Of a stretch of DNA of 64,000 nucleotides, positions 1 through 12,000 are shown in pieces (position 1 is the stretch's first letter; every line of letters starts with the position of its first letter). The notes below the pieces were generated by a model. It worked only from the letters and a program-made list of their open reading frames with translations. It ran no database searches and was not told the origin of the DNA. The stretch is from Misgurnus anguillicaudatus (taxonomy: Eukaryota > Chordata > Actinopteri > Cypriniformes > Cobitidae): the NCBI RefSeq assembly GCF_027580225.2, contig NC_073340.2:15818001-15882000 (forward strand), read 5' to 3'. The translations under genes were made by a program, and so were the position numbers.

Positions 1-1360
1 TATACAAATGTGGTCTATGAGTTCTGAGTCAAAAAACATAAACATCACGTTTATTTTTGTAGAAAAATTTTGTTAAGCTGATAAAATAATTTAATCTTTA
101 TATATGAATGAGTTTTCAAAAACATAGCACTGCTCATAGATCAAGTTCCACCTTAAATGCTGTCTCTCTCTCTCTCTCTCTCTTTTAGTTAACAGAGATG
201 TATATGCTGACGTTTTATTGAAAATGTTTTGTCGCCATAGTGACGATCGGTGATTCCTTTAGTTGGGTAGTTTGACTCTTTGACTTTTCATAGTAGTTTT
301 GGTCTTTGTAAGAATGTTTGCTAAAGCATGTTATTTGCTGCAAAGAAAATTTGTTATAAACAAAACTCACATGTGGATCTCACAACTTCATTCAAAGTTT
401 ACCAAGAGTAATACCACATATGTAAAGTCTGTAAATTCATTTTGTAAACCATGTAGTATTGTCTCAATTTCTCAGTTGATCTGAGGTGTCACATCCAACT
501 TATTATTTAGGTTCATACCACCACTGGGAAGCGCTTATATACAATTAAAAGTCCAGATTTCACTGTCACATATGCAGACATCGGGGATCAGCCCATGAAT
601 CACAACAGTGGTGACACTCTCTGGACTCATGAGTTTTATAATACGCTGGTGCAATGCATTGCAACATTTAGAAAACTCACCATCGTTGTGATTCATGAGC
701 TGATTCTTGATGTCTGCATCTGTGTCAAAAAGTCTAGACTTTAGATTTTTTATTACAGCCACGAGGTTTCATTTTCAGTTACAGTAGGCAGCAGTATGCA
801 CCAAAGTATGTTTATTGCAGCTCCAAACAAAACTGAGATAGAGGTTTACTTCTAAACTAAATTTATGATGCCTTATCTGTGTTGTTAGTTCAGTAACGTC
901 ATAATATATCATCACTTCTGACCATCAATGTAATTAATGTGAAGCCACAAGTAAGTTGCATTGGTAACAAACACTTGGTGCAATAATAATGTGTTTCAAA
1001 AATCACCATCATCAAGCACACACACTACAATATAAGAACAAGGAGTCACACCACCCAACCAAAGGACACAATGATCACCACGATGGTGACAAAACATGTT
1101 CAACAAAATATCAGAATCTTGTAAATTCTCAAAAAACGAGCAGGTAGAAATGACAAAAAATAGAGTGAATTTGGTTTGTTTAGTCAGTATGGTCCTACTT
1201 CAAAACAATGCTTTGTTAAAAAACTTTTTGTAATGATGATGACATTGTTTTAGAGAATGTACATGTAACAATTATCCAGCGAGAGCAAGCGTGGAAGGGA
1301 GAGTGAAGTTCACGTCACTTCACTTCAATTATTGAACGATAGAGAGAGAGAAATACCTTT
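1..1360. other. Non-coding DNA, probably plcd3 intron
   Basis: AT-rich sequence with a (TC)n microsatellite at 162-183. No exon with PH-domain similarity was found here, so the missing 5' plcd3 exons are likely farther upstream. Confidence 0.5.
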
Positions 1361-1383
1361 TTTTACTTTTAAAAGCCTTTTAA

Positions 1384-1882
1384 TTAACAATTAATGCAAA
1401 AAATAACTCCACAATTGATAATTAACATACAATAATAAATCCACCATTTAAAAACTAACCCTCCAGACTCATCCCTAACCACAAGAGCATCTTCTACAAT
1501 CCATCTCACTTCAAAACAATACATATTATTTATTAGCTTAGAATATGTATGTTCAACAAACACTCTATACTCCACTAAAGTTTTAAATATTCCAAGCAAA
1601 TCAGTACTTTCCCCTTCATTTGCACAAGTGTGAGATTTTAAAATAGCCAATTTTGCCTGACCGACTAGAAAATTACCCAGTGTACACTTTGTTTTCCATT
1701 CTTTCTTGTAATTCACACCAAAAATAAACATCTCTTTTGTGAACAGAAAGCCAAGTTTAGCAAATATTCTGTCCAACAAATCAAACAGAGGAATTAATCT
1801 TGGACACTCACAAAAACAATGAAAAACAGTATCAAGAGCATCACAAAAAGGACATGTAGATAAAACCAGTTCATTAAATTTT

Positions 1883-1885
<3 letters not shown>
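1384..1885 (-). mobile_element. LINE ORF2 C-terminal remnant
   Basis: The minus strand encodes CPFCD..DTVFHCFCECPRL, then FIFGVNYKKEWKTKCTLGNFLVGQAK, a Cys/His motif plus tail seen at the C-terminus of fish L1/Tx1-type reverse-transcriptase ORFs. Only this tail remains. The frame opens out of an adjoining (GA)n tract and has no reverse transcriptase core. It is a 5'-truncated insertion in the presumed plcd3 intron. Confidence 0.75.
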
Positions 1886-1927
<42 letters not shown>

Positions 1928-1970
1928 ATAGAGAGAGCGCAAGAGAGAGAGAGAGAGAGAGAGAGAGAGC
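1886..1970. repeat. (GA)n microsatellite, interrupted
   Basis: GA dinucleotides with A and C interruptions directly abut the LINE remnant. The long minus-strand frame through it (poly Ser-Leu) is an artefact of the repeat. Confidence 0.9.
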
Positions 1971-2234
1971 AAGATTGCAGACGCAGACAGTTAAGGTGGA
2001 ACTGGTATATTTGGGAATTATCTATAAGCAAATTTTTTTAACATTTATTCATATATAAAGATCATATATACACATATAATGTTTAAAAAAGGCCACATTT
2101 TAAATAGTTTTACTTTGCGTGGAGTTCCCCTTGACATCAATCTTGGATGTTCAGAACAGGTCATAAAAAGACGTCATAAAAACTTTCATTCTGGCTCCTC
2201 ATGGGACGTCGAAATGACGTCTTTTTAAGACGCT

Positions 2235-2450
2235 TTGCTCAGTGGGGAGCTTCGTGCCCTGGATGTGCATCCCACAAATCTCCATCAACTGCAAGATGCT
2301 ATCCTATCAATATGGGCCAACATTTCTAAAGAATGCTTTCAGCACCTTGTTGAATCAATGCCACATAGAACTAAGGCAATTCTGAAATGCGAAAGGGGGT
2401 CACACACAGTATTAGTATGGTGTTCCTAATAATCCTTTAGGTGAGTGTAT
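2235..2450 (+). mobile_element. Tc1-like transposase 3' fragment with one TIR
   Basis: It encodes LRALDVHPTNLHQLQDAILS and ends in CCTAATAATCCTTTAGGTGAGTGTA, the same transposase tail and terminal repeat as the fuller copy at 39395-40369. The 5' part of the element is missing. Confidence 0.88.
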
Positions 2451-2599
2451 ATCAGTACAAACATACTTATAAAATGTAAACCTGATAATGGTCAATATTG
2501 CCCCGGTTGTCAGTGAACTACGGCTTTGTGTAGGAAATGCGGCTCCATCTGAAAGCAGGTGATGGCTTTACTTGATGAGATACGCATGACAATCACATG

Positions 2600-2990
2600 T
2601 GATTTATCTTTTTTCAATCTGTGCACTTCGACCTCAGGCCCGAAGTGCTGCAAACTAAGTGCTCTTCATACAATATAGTTTTCATTTTTTTATTTGCTTA
2701 AAAAATCAGCACGTTTTATTTTGTGCCACCATACTTACTCGTGTAACTACTCATGTAAGAGTCTTTAAATAGAGAAAACATGGAAGTGTTTGGTGGCTTC
2801 TAAATTCATCCCTGTTTGGATCCTAAGGAATGAATGGGGCTAGGCTAAATGCTAACACAGTCACGACGTGCTGTACAAAGACTAAGTGAACACATTGAAA
2901 AAAGATAGGTATGTATTAAATCCTTTAAGTTGAGGTAAGAACATAGTAAAATATTGAAAAATTGTGGTGTTTTTCTTTAAGAAAAGGACC
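2600..2990 (-). repeat. MITE family A, copy 1
   Basis: Contains GAATGAATGGGGCTAGGCTAA and ends AAGTTGAGGTAAGAACATAG. Copies lie at about 9785-10172 and 18222-18610 (the latter in opposite orientation), and a split copy flanks the LTR element at 6112-8692. Ends are approximate. Confidence 0.8.
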
Positions 2991-3067
2991 TGAAGGTTGC
3001 CTCATGTAATGGATTAATTTTGCCGCCTTACCATAACTTAAGTAGTAATATTTTTCGTTTCCTGCAG

Positions 3068-6000
3068 TCTCTGTGACAGAAGTGGAGTGCGTGCGGGAAG
3101 GCTGTCAGTCCGAGACGCTCAAAAACCTGGCTGGCTCTCTCCCAAAAGAACAATGTCTGACCATCGTGTTCAAGGGAGGGAGGAAGAGCTTGGATCTCCA
3201 GTGTTCAACGAAAGAGGAAGCCCAGCACTGGGTCCGTGGCATTCGCACCTTGCAGGGGAGAGTAAACAACATGACCCATAAAGAGAAACTTGAGCAATAT
3301 CCTTCAATTTAAATTCAGTAGTGCTATTGACTCCTGACTTATTAGTTCAGCTCATAATAAAATTAGAAGTGAATAATCAATCCTTCATGTGATTTAGGAC
3401 AGATTAAGTTACTCTTGTCTTTTCCATTAGTGTATTAAATTCGTTTTTGGTACATCTAGCATTTCTTTCTTTTAGAGGATCTCTTATTTATTATGCATTT
3501 TTTGATCCTTGACCTCTTTCACCTGGATCCATGGCTACCTGAAACAAGCTGACATGAACCAAGATGGGAAGATGTCATATGAAGAGGTGCTAACGCTTCT
3601 CCAGATGATCAACATTGACTTTGAAGAGGAATATGCTGCCAGTCTCTTCAAGGTCAGCCTTTATACTACAGCAGCACTTGACTTCATTCCAGATGTTTCA
3701 GATGCAAACGCTTTAATCATAGAATAGATTTTTCTGTGATGCTAAAAATGCAACACAGACAAAAATAAGCACAAAGCCCAAAGCAGATCTTAAGAAGGTG
3801 AAATTACAGTGTGCACACTGTAAAAAATGCAGCATGAAGTTAAAGGGGACATATCATAAAAAATCTGACTTTTTTAATGTTATAGTGCTATAATTGAGTC
3901 CCCAGTGCTTCTATCAACCTAGAAAATGTGAAAAAGATCAACCCAATAACATTTAGAGCAGAGATCAGCTCCTTTGCATTTAAAAGGACACACCCAAAAT
4001 GGCATATTTTTACTCACACCTACAACGTGGCAATTTTAACATGTTATAATAAATGATCTGTATGGTATTTTCAGCTAAAACTTCACATACGCACTCTGGG
4101 AACACCAAAGATTATTTTGACGTTTTAAAAATTTCTTGTGAAATGTCCCCTTTAAAAAACTTTATTAAAGTGGATCGCACACCGGCCGCGCAGCTCAGCA
4201 TCGCGCCGCGTCGCGTCTAGGACAACTCTGAGGTATCGTAAACCGGAAGTGCACATTAAATAGCGTGAGCTTCGTCAGATAGCGTCTATTTCGAATTGCA
4301 AAATATACGTTAGCAGCCAATGTTAATCGTTAATGATTTGGGACAAATATGATGTTATTTAATGTTAAACTATGTGAGTGGCGCTGTGTGGCGCGACAGG
4401 GATTTGAGCAACTTCCTGAGTCAAAGCTGGGCTGCGCAGCCGGTGTGCGACCTCCTTTAGTAAACTCAACCTTTTGATTTGTCATAAGTTGACATAACTT
4501 TTAAAAACAAGTTAAAATTGTTAAACTTAATTTGTTAAGTTAAAGTAACATAAAATTATATATTGATTTGACATCAATGCTGCATTTTTTACAGTGTTGT
4601 TCAAATAGTGTGTTAACTGTGTTCCCTACTGAAAAATCCAGCTAGGACCAGCGGAGGCTGGTGGCTGGTTTAAGCTGGTTTAAGGTGGCAGTAGTTGGTT
4701 TAAGCTGTTCCTCCCAGCCTGGCAAAGCTGGTCAAGCTGGTGAGTCACCTGGTTTTCCAGCCTGACCAGCTAAGTCCAGCTAGACCATCTTAAAAAGTGA
4801 CCAAAACACAGCTAGACCAGCTTGCTACACCAGCAAAAACCAAGCTGGCAGACCAGCTAAAACCAGCTCACCAGCTTGTGCTGGTCTTGGCTGGATTTTT
4901 CAGTAGGGTTGGTGTTTACTGGGACAGTAAGAAAGTTTGTTAGGTTTCCCAGCTTTCTAAATCTAGCAGCCTAGAATGAAATGTTGGTATTTGTTGGGGC
5001 AGTGTGAACCATTATTAAAGGGAAAGCTTTTTTAAAAATAAAATCTAGTAATAAAAGTAATTTATTTAGGTTTGTGAAATGAGGGTGAGTAAAGTTTTTA
5101 ATTTCGGGTGATTTGTCGTTTGAAAAATTGTCTCTTAGTTATGTTTCAGTTGGATCAGTGTGTTTGCTTTGCCTCTGCCTGTGTTACAGAAGTGTGACAA
5201 ATCAAAAGATGGTCGACTGGAGCACGAGGAGATCGAGCTGTTTTGCCGTGAGCTGTTACGTCGACCTGAGCTTGATACGGTGTTCAGTCAGTACTCAGCC
5301 AACGGATGCGTCCTGTCCACTGTGGATTTGCGTGAATTCCTGAAAGACCAGGGCGAGGACCACACACTCGTACATGCTCAGAGTCTCATCCTTAACTACG
5401 AGCTCAACGAATGGGGTATTTACACATTGCTCTTCATTGTTCATTGCTCTCCGTAGATCAAATCCATGAGAAAGCACAAAAAAATGTTACGGAAGTAAGC
5501 AGTATGAATGTCAGTTAACTAGTAGTGACCCCAATGATGCAAATTGTGACATTCAGAAACTAGGGTGACTTGATATTTAAACAATTTCTCAAAATACACA
5601 TTTATTTTAATTGGTATTTATTCAAAATGAACTAATACTCATTTATAAATATAAAAGTGTATTATTACCTAAAAACACCCATTGACAAAGTTGTCAGGGT
5701 GTTCCACAATCTTGGTGCAAATTTGTAGTGATAGACCAAATTTTGCAGTGGCCGCTATTTGGGTTTTTAACGATATTTTTTATATTTGGCCAATAAATCT
5801 TTCTCTTTCTTAAATGTGTTGTTTCTAGACACTCAGATGTAAAGCCAATGTTTCATTACACACAATAATGCTCCCATGTGTAAGTCTAAAGCTGTGTACA
5901 CACCAAACGTAAAGCATCGCATTCCTTGCTTTAAACTTCATGTCATGCAAAATTTCCAGTTGAGTTGTATAATTTTAACTTGCGTGGAAGATGCGTTTGA

Positions 6001-9000
6001 GGCGAATAGCGCATGTTCGTGCCAATCACGCTGCCCTATTCGCGTTATTTGCATCCCCCCGCACAAATTAATGTCTATTCGCGTCTTTTCATTGACTTGG
6101 TATGTAATCTACCTGAGGAATAAATGGGGCTAGGCTAAATGGTAACACATTTGTGCTGTGTGCTTGTCTTGTCTCCTGACCCCGCCCCCTCGGCTACTCG
6201 TTAATCACCTTGTTAATGTTTCATTCATGTCACCTGTTCCCCTCTTGATTTGCTTCCTTTAATGCCCTTGTGTTTGCTGTTCTGTGCTGGTTTGTTTTGT
6301 ATTAACGTCAAGTCTTTAAGTCTAGTTGTATTTAAAGTCTATTTCCTGTCTAGTTGTGTTTAAAGTCAAGTTTCTGTTTAGTTATAATTTGTTCCTGTCT
6401 TGGCTGTTCTTTTAGTTATCTAGTTTTTTGTTATTTGCCCCCTCATGGGGCAAGGGAGGCTGACATTTGAGGCTTCGCCCTAGAGTTCCTGGCATGTGCA
6501 CAAGACTCAGGGTTCAATGAGGCAGAGCTCAAGGTAATCTTCAACAGCTGCCTCATTAAGCCCCTCAGCTCCGCCGAGGTGAGAAGGCTTAGGCCCCTGG
6601 ACTTCTTGGACCAACTACAATAAACCATGCATTGTGAGGAGTCCAGGGGTCCAACTGAGGCTGAAACACCTGTCCCACTGCCTTCGGTCCCAGAAGACCA
6701 GATCGTGGCCATGGAGGACCCGGCACTATCCACCTGGACTCCTGGGAGCTTAATCTCATCAGTCAACCTTTGCGGGAAGCAAGGTAGGAGGGTCTCATGG
6801 GAGTCCGCCTCTGATGCGTCCTCCTCACCTGCCAGGACCACCACAAATCCCCTGCCTCCTGCTTTGTACTCTGCGCCTCGCCCCGGAGAAAGAAGTGGAA
6901 GAAGGGAGCTTCAGCCCCTCAACCTGAATTTTCCCTGGGGCCCTTCATAGTCTCTGATCCACAGCCAGCTGCGGTACCCCCTGTCTCTGATCCACAGCCA
7001 GCTGCAGTACCCCCTGTCTCTGATCCACAGCCAGCTGCGGCGCCCCCTGTCTCTGATCTACAGCCAGCTGGGGTGCCCCCTGTCTCTTAGCTACAGCAAG
7101 CTGTGGCACCCCCTGTATCTGATCCACAACCAGCTGCTACACCTCCTATCTCTGATCCACAGTCAGCTGCAGAACCCCCTGTCTCGCCATCTGTGTTTGC
7201 CTCATTCTCTCCTGTCCATCGTCACCATGTTCCTCAGTTCGGTCTTCCGTGTCCATGTCATTCCTCAACTCCATCCCGGTCCCGGGAAGCCCCAGACTTC
7301 CTCCACCTCCAATTCCACAAGTGTTTGTTTCCCAGTGTCTCACACCCTCAGCCTTGCCCCTTCTCAGCCTAGGAATCCCATCCCGTCCCTGTCTGGTTCT
7401 CCTGTCATGCCTGGACCTGTCCTGCCTCAGTTTGTTCCCCCTGGACCTTTTCTTTGTGTGTCCTCTTCCAAAACCCTTACTAAACCTGCCCAGACTTCTC
7501 GCACTCGTGCGTCTCCCTCACCCCACAGCTCAAGGGATTCTTCATCACCCAATTCCACCCTGCCTGGCCCTCCCTCCATGAACACTTTTGTCCCCCATCT
7601 CCCATGTTTGTTGTTTTTAATGTGTAATCCCCTGTAGTTTTGTATTTTTGCCTGCCTCTTTTATTATTTGTCATGTTTCATCGGGTCTTGACTGTGTCTT
7701 AGTTTGTCCTGTCCCGTGTTTCCCCTTGAGTGCCGCCAGGTGGCGTCCCTTGAAGGGAGGTACTGTCATGGTCCTGCCCTCATGTCAGAGTTTTTGCTCC
7801 TTGTGGCAGGATCATGACACAGCACAAAGACCATGTGTGATAGCACATGGTCTTTGTGCTGTGTCCTTGGCTGCTTCTCAATTTCAAGGATACTTCCTTG
7901 GCAGGACTGGTCTTTCTAAGTCCTTTCTAAGTCTCCAAGTCACAGAATTTGGAGAACACATAAATGGAACAGGCTTGCAAGTGCACGTCATTGCGTCATT
8001 ACGTCAGTTAAAAGGTGGGCTTTCGGCGCTGCGCTCATAGGATTGTGGTTGATTTGAGAGCGCGAAGGAAACACATATGCATCCTTCCCTGTATATGGGA
8101 TATTTTTCAAAACAGGGACTCAGTCCTTGGTTGCAATTCCGAGGACCCTCGACATTGGAACAGTCCTTCGATGGATGTCGAGGACGTAGCATTGTCGAAA
8201 TTCTGGCTTCCGAGGATCCTTCCTTGACATTGAGAAACAGTCCTCGTCTCGTCTCCTGCCCCTGCCCCCTCGTCTCCTCGTTAATCACCTTATTATTATT
8301 TCATTTATGTCACCTTTTCCCCTCTTGATTTTCTCCCTTATTTAATGCCCTTGTGTTTGCTGTCATGTGCTGGTTCGTTTTGTATTAATGTCAAGTCTGT
8401 AAGTCTAGTTGTATTTAAAGTCTATTTCCTGTCCAGTTGTATTTAAAGTCAAGTTCCTCTTAAGTTATAGTTTATTCCTTCCTGTCTGTTCTTTTAGTTG
8501 TCTAGTCTTTTGTTATTTGCCCCCTCGTGGGTTTTTGTTTTTCTCAGTTTGTCAAATAAACCTGTTTTTTGTTCATCTAAGTCTACACCTGGGTTCATTC
8601 TTTGTAAATCATGACATAGGTATGTATTCATTTGTCTAAGTTGAGGTAAGAGCATAGTAAAATATTGGAAAACGGTAGTATTTTCCTTTAAATTAGCTCC
8701 TGGTGTGTACGCAGCATTATTCATACAGTATTGTGTAGTGTCCAATCTGCAGAACATCTTTCTCGTAAATATTTCTCAAATACTTAAATATCCGTTTCTC
8801 TCATTTACTGTAATTAAATTTGTGTTAAATCGCCTTCATATCAGCCGGTCGGCCACCTTGCTCAATATCGGTATCAGCCATTAAAAACCCATATCAGTCG
8901 ACCACTTGCAATTAAAAAAAATTTTTTTGCTTGTATAACTGAATCTAAAGCCTATTTCTGTTTTGTCCCATACAGCACAACAAAACCAGTTCATGACACC

Positions 9001-12000
9001 CAATGGTTTCACTATGTACATGCTGTCTAAAGAGAATGATGTGTTCAACCCGGAGCACAGCAGAGTTTACCAGGACATGAGCCGTCCACTTACTGACTAC
9101 TATATCTCCTCTTCACACAACACCTACCTCACTGCAGACCAACTGATCAGCGAGAGCAGCGTTGACCCTTATATCAAGTACAACACACATTACAAAGGAC
9201 AACAACACTGGCCCTTTAAAAAGATAACAAGCTAATACAAGCATACCAGACAAAATGACCCTTAAACCTCTTCCACAAATAGAAACAAATCAATTTTCTT
9301 AACTCTTTCCCCGCCATTGACAAGTTATCTCGTCAATTAGGAGAAAACCCTTACCTGCCAATGATGAGTTTTTATGACAATCCATATTTCTGCTATTATC
9401 CACTATGTACCCAACTTATAAAACACTGAAGAATCCACTGATCCAAAAAATGTTGTATGTTTTGATCTTCCTTCTTAATCTGATCTCTAACAAAAGTCCC
9501 TCACAAAAATCTCAGTTTTTTGTGCAAAATTTGGTATTTTTGAAGAAACCTACCCATATTTTAGAGCTGATAAAAAGAGAATGTTATTTTTTGTTTGAAA
9601 GCAGAGTGTCTGTTCTTTCATTTGATATATTTTATGTTTATATATTTAAAGAAGAACATTTTCTGAAAGGCAATACACTTGTTAAAATCATAAAAAATGC
9701 TGACGTTTAAACTTTTTTTAAAATGCTGGCTGGGAAAGAGTTGTGAAGACATTTATTTTTAAAATATCTCATTTCTTTTGTGTTGATGTTAGTTTTTCAA
9801 TATTTTATTATGTTCTTCAACTTAGATGAATTAATACATAGGCCTACCTGGCTTTTTTCAATGCGTGCACTTTTAATCTTTGTACAGCGCTTCGTGTATG
9901 CTCCAAACAAAAGTTGTATTTTGTGCCACCATACTTACTTGTGTAACTACATGTAACAGTCTTTAAATAGGGAAAACATGGAAGTGTTTGGTGGCTTATA
10001 ATTTCATCCCTGTTTGGATCCTAAGGAATGAATGGGGCTAGGCTAAATGCTAACACATTCATGATGTGCTGTGCAAAGAGTTTAAGTGCATCCATTGAAA
10101 AGATATTAATTCATCTAAGTTGAGGTAAGAACATAGTAAATATTGAAAAACGGTGGTGTTTTCCTTTAATAAGACACTCATTTAAACACAAACACACCCC
10201 AAGCCTGCACGTTTATTTGTTTGTTTGTGGTATAGGGCCCTCAGCCATGGATGCCGCTGTGTGGAACTGGACTGCTGGGATGGAGAGAAAGAGCCGCTTA
10301 TTTATCACGGACACACTCTCACATCCAAGGTGCCATTCAGGAAAGTGGTGGAGGCCATTTCTGAATATGCTTTCAGGGTGAGCACATGAAAAGTCCCTTT
10401 CCCTTATTGATGCAAAGTTTTATTGCACTTGGACTTTCTTCTTTTTTAATTTAATAGATTTGAATAAGGTCACTTAACTATTTGGGAATTAATTAAGTCA
10501 TTTTTTTCCTGGTAAAGAAGTACAGATTTTACATGCCCTGCGTCCAAAAGATGTAAAATGCTGCCTTTGAAGACCGCATTGTAAGATAAGAAGCTAAGAT
10601 AGGAAGACAATACTCTAGGGGTGGGGCTCTATATAGAGGTGCATGAGGCGCTTGCTAATCTGTGTGTATGCGCAGTAGCTAAAACATGTGTCAATTGTCA
10701 TGTGTTAATTGAGATTAAGAAAAAAAGTTATGTTACAGTTGATGTCACATTTGATTGTTGTTCAGAAATGCACATGATTCAGCACATGATTATAGAGATA
10801 TTTTTCATTCAAGTAGATGGGTCTTTAGTCTTGCATGACTGAAATAACTACCCAGAGGTGTTGCAAACTCCCCAAAGGAGTACAGATGAAAGGTCAATTT
10901 GATTATGAGACTTCAGCCTGGATTTCACAGTCAGGATCACATATTTACTATGTATTACACTATGGGGCAGTTTCCCAGACAAGGTTAAGGTTAATCCAGC
11001 ACTAGACCTTAGTTATTTTAGGACATATAAGTAGTTTTTACAGACATACATTAGAAATAAACTTTACCAATGTGCATTTTGAGACAAAACAATGGCACTG
11101 ATGTATGTTAAGATATGTTAGTGCAAGCCAGCACAAACATACATTTTAGTCTGGGATTAGGATAACCCCCATTTGGGAAACCACCCCTACATATTATAGT
11201 AAACTAAATAAGAAGACAAGTGCAATTTGTGATCGTATGTTACGTTTCTGCTCAGTAACTCAGATGATGATTGAATTTCTTGAGCCTTCCTCTCAAAAAA
11301 GTCTGACTTTATTGTTGGATGGCTGATGACATTAAGGTCTCAGGCCTCATATTTTCTGCGAAAAACAATTTTGACTTTGTCCTGCTTATGTTCTGTTTTA
11401 AAGTAATGAAAAATAGGCTTATAATATAATGCTAGTTAAGCCTTGGCATTATTACAGTAGGTCAAAGAAAATATATATGAAAGCGATATGTGATATTGTT
11501 CTGTGCTCTGAACAAACAAAACACAATAAAGTTAATCGATTGCATGCAGGACTGAAACAACCATTAATTCTGAGGGTGTCAGATCCCTCCCCAATAATCA
11601 GATTTGACAAAATTACCCCTCCCAGAGTTTGACATTTTTAATGCTGCTCTGTTGCAGTCCTTTACATACAGCCATGTGTGTTTTAGGATGACAATGTGTA
11701 TAAAGTTATATTTTTTAGGGGGTGATTGCAGTGTTGCCAAATATTTTCAATGGAGAGTAGCACATTAGCACATTTATGACATTATATGAGTATTTGGAAT
11801 TTTGGTATTTAATAGGCTAAAATATTCATATGAATATGGTGCTTTTTCATCTTCCTTGAAAGAATAACTGTGGTTTTCCAGACCTTATAAATAAGTCTTG
11901 CTCAATTAAAAAGGTCTAAATCATGCATTCATGAATGTGTCACTGTTTTATAGGCTTCGCCATATCCTCTTATTCTTTCTCTGGAGATCCACTGCTCTGT

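Larger units (their letters stand above)
6147..8616 (+). mobile_element. Degenerate Gypsy-like LTR retroelement with gag remnant
   Basis: The 3' LTR (7764-8616) begins TGTCATG and ends CATGACA and is preceded by a polypurine tract, GAAGGGAGG. A truncated 5' LTR piece (about 6147-6440) matches 8246-8530. Between them a short gag-like stretch ([25 protein letters not shown]) ends at a stop (6619-6621), followed by a Pro/Ser-rich frame and a 33-bp tandem repeat. No protease, reverse transcriptase or integrase is seen, so it is non-autonomous or decayed. It sits inside MITE family A, whose halves are at 6112-6146 and 8617-8692. Confidence 0.75.

Noticed and set aside
1893..2031. Poly Ser-Leu coding stretch
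   Set aside because: Translation of a (GA)n microsatellite joined to the LINE remnant.
7103..7637. Overlapping Pro/Ser-rich open frames of 90-146 codons
   Set aside because: They lie inside the decayed LTR element and its C-rich repeat and have no host-gene features.
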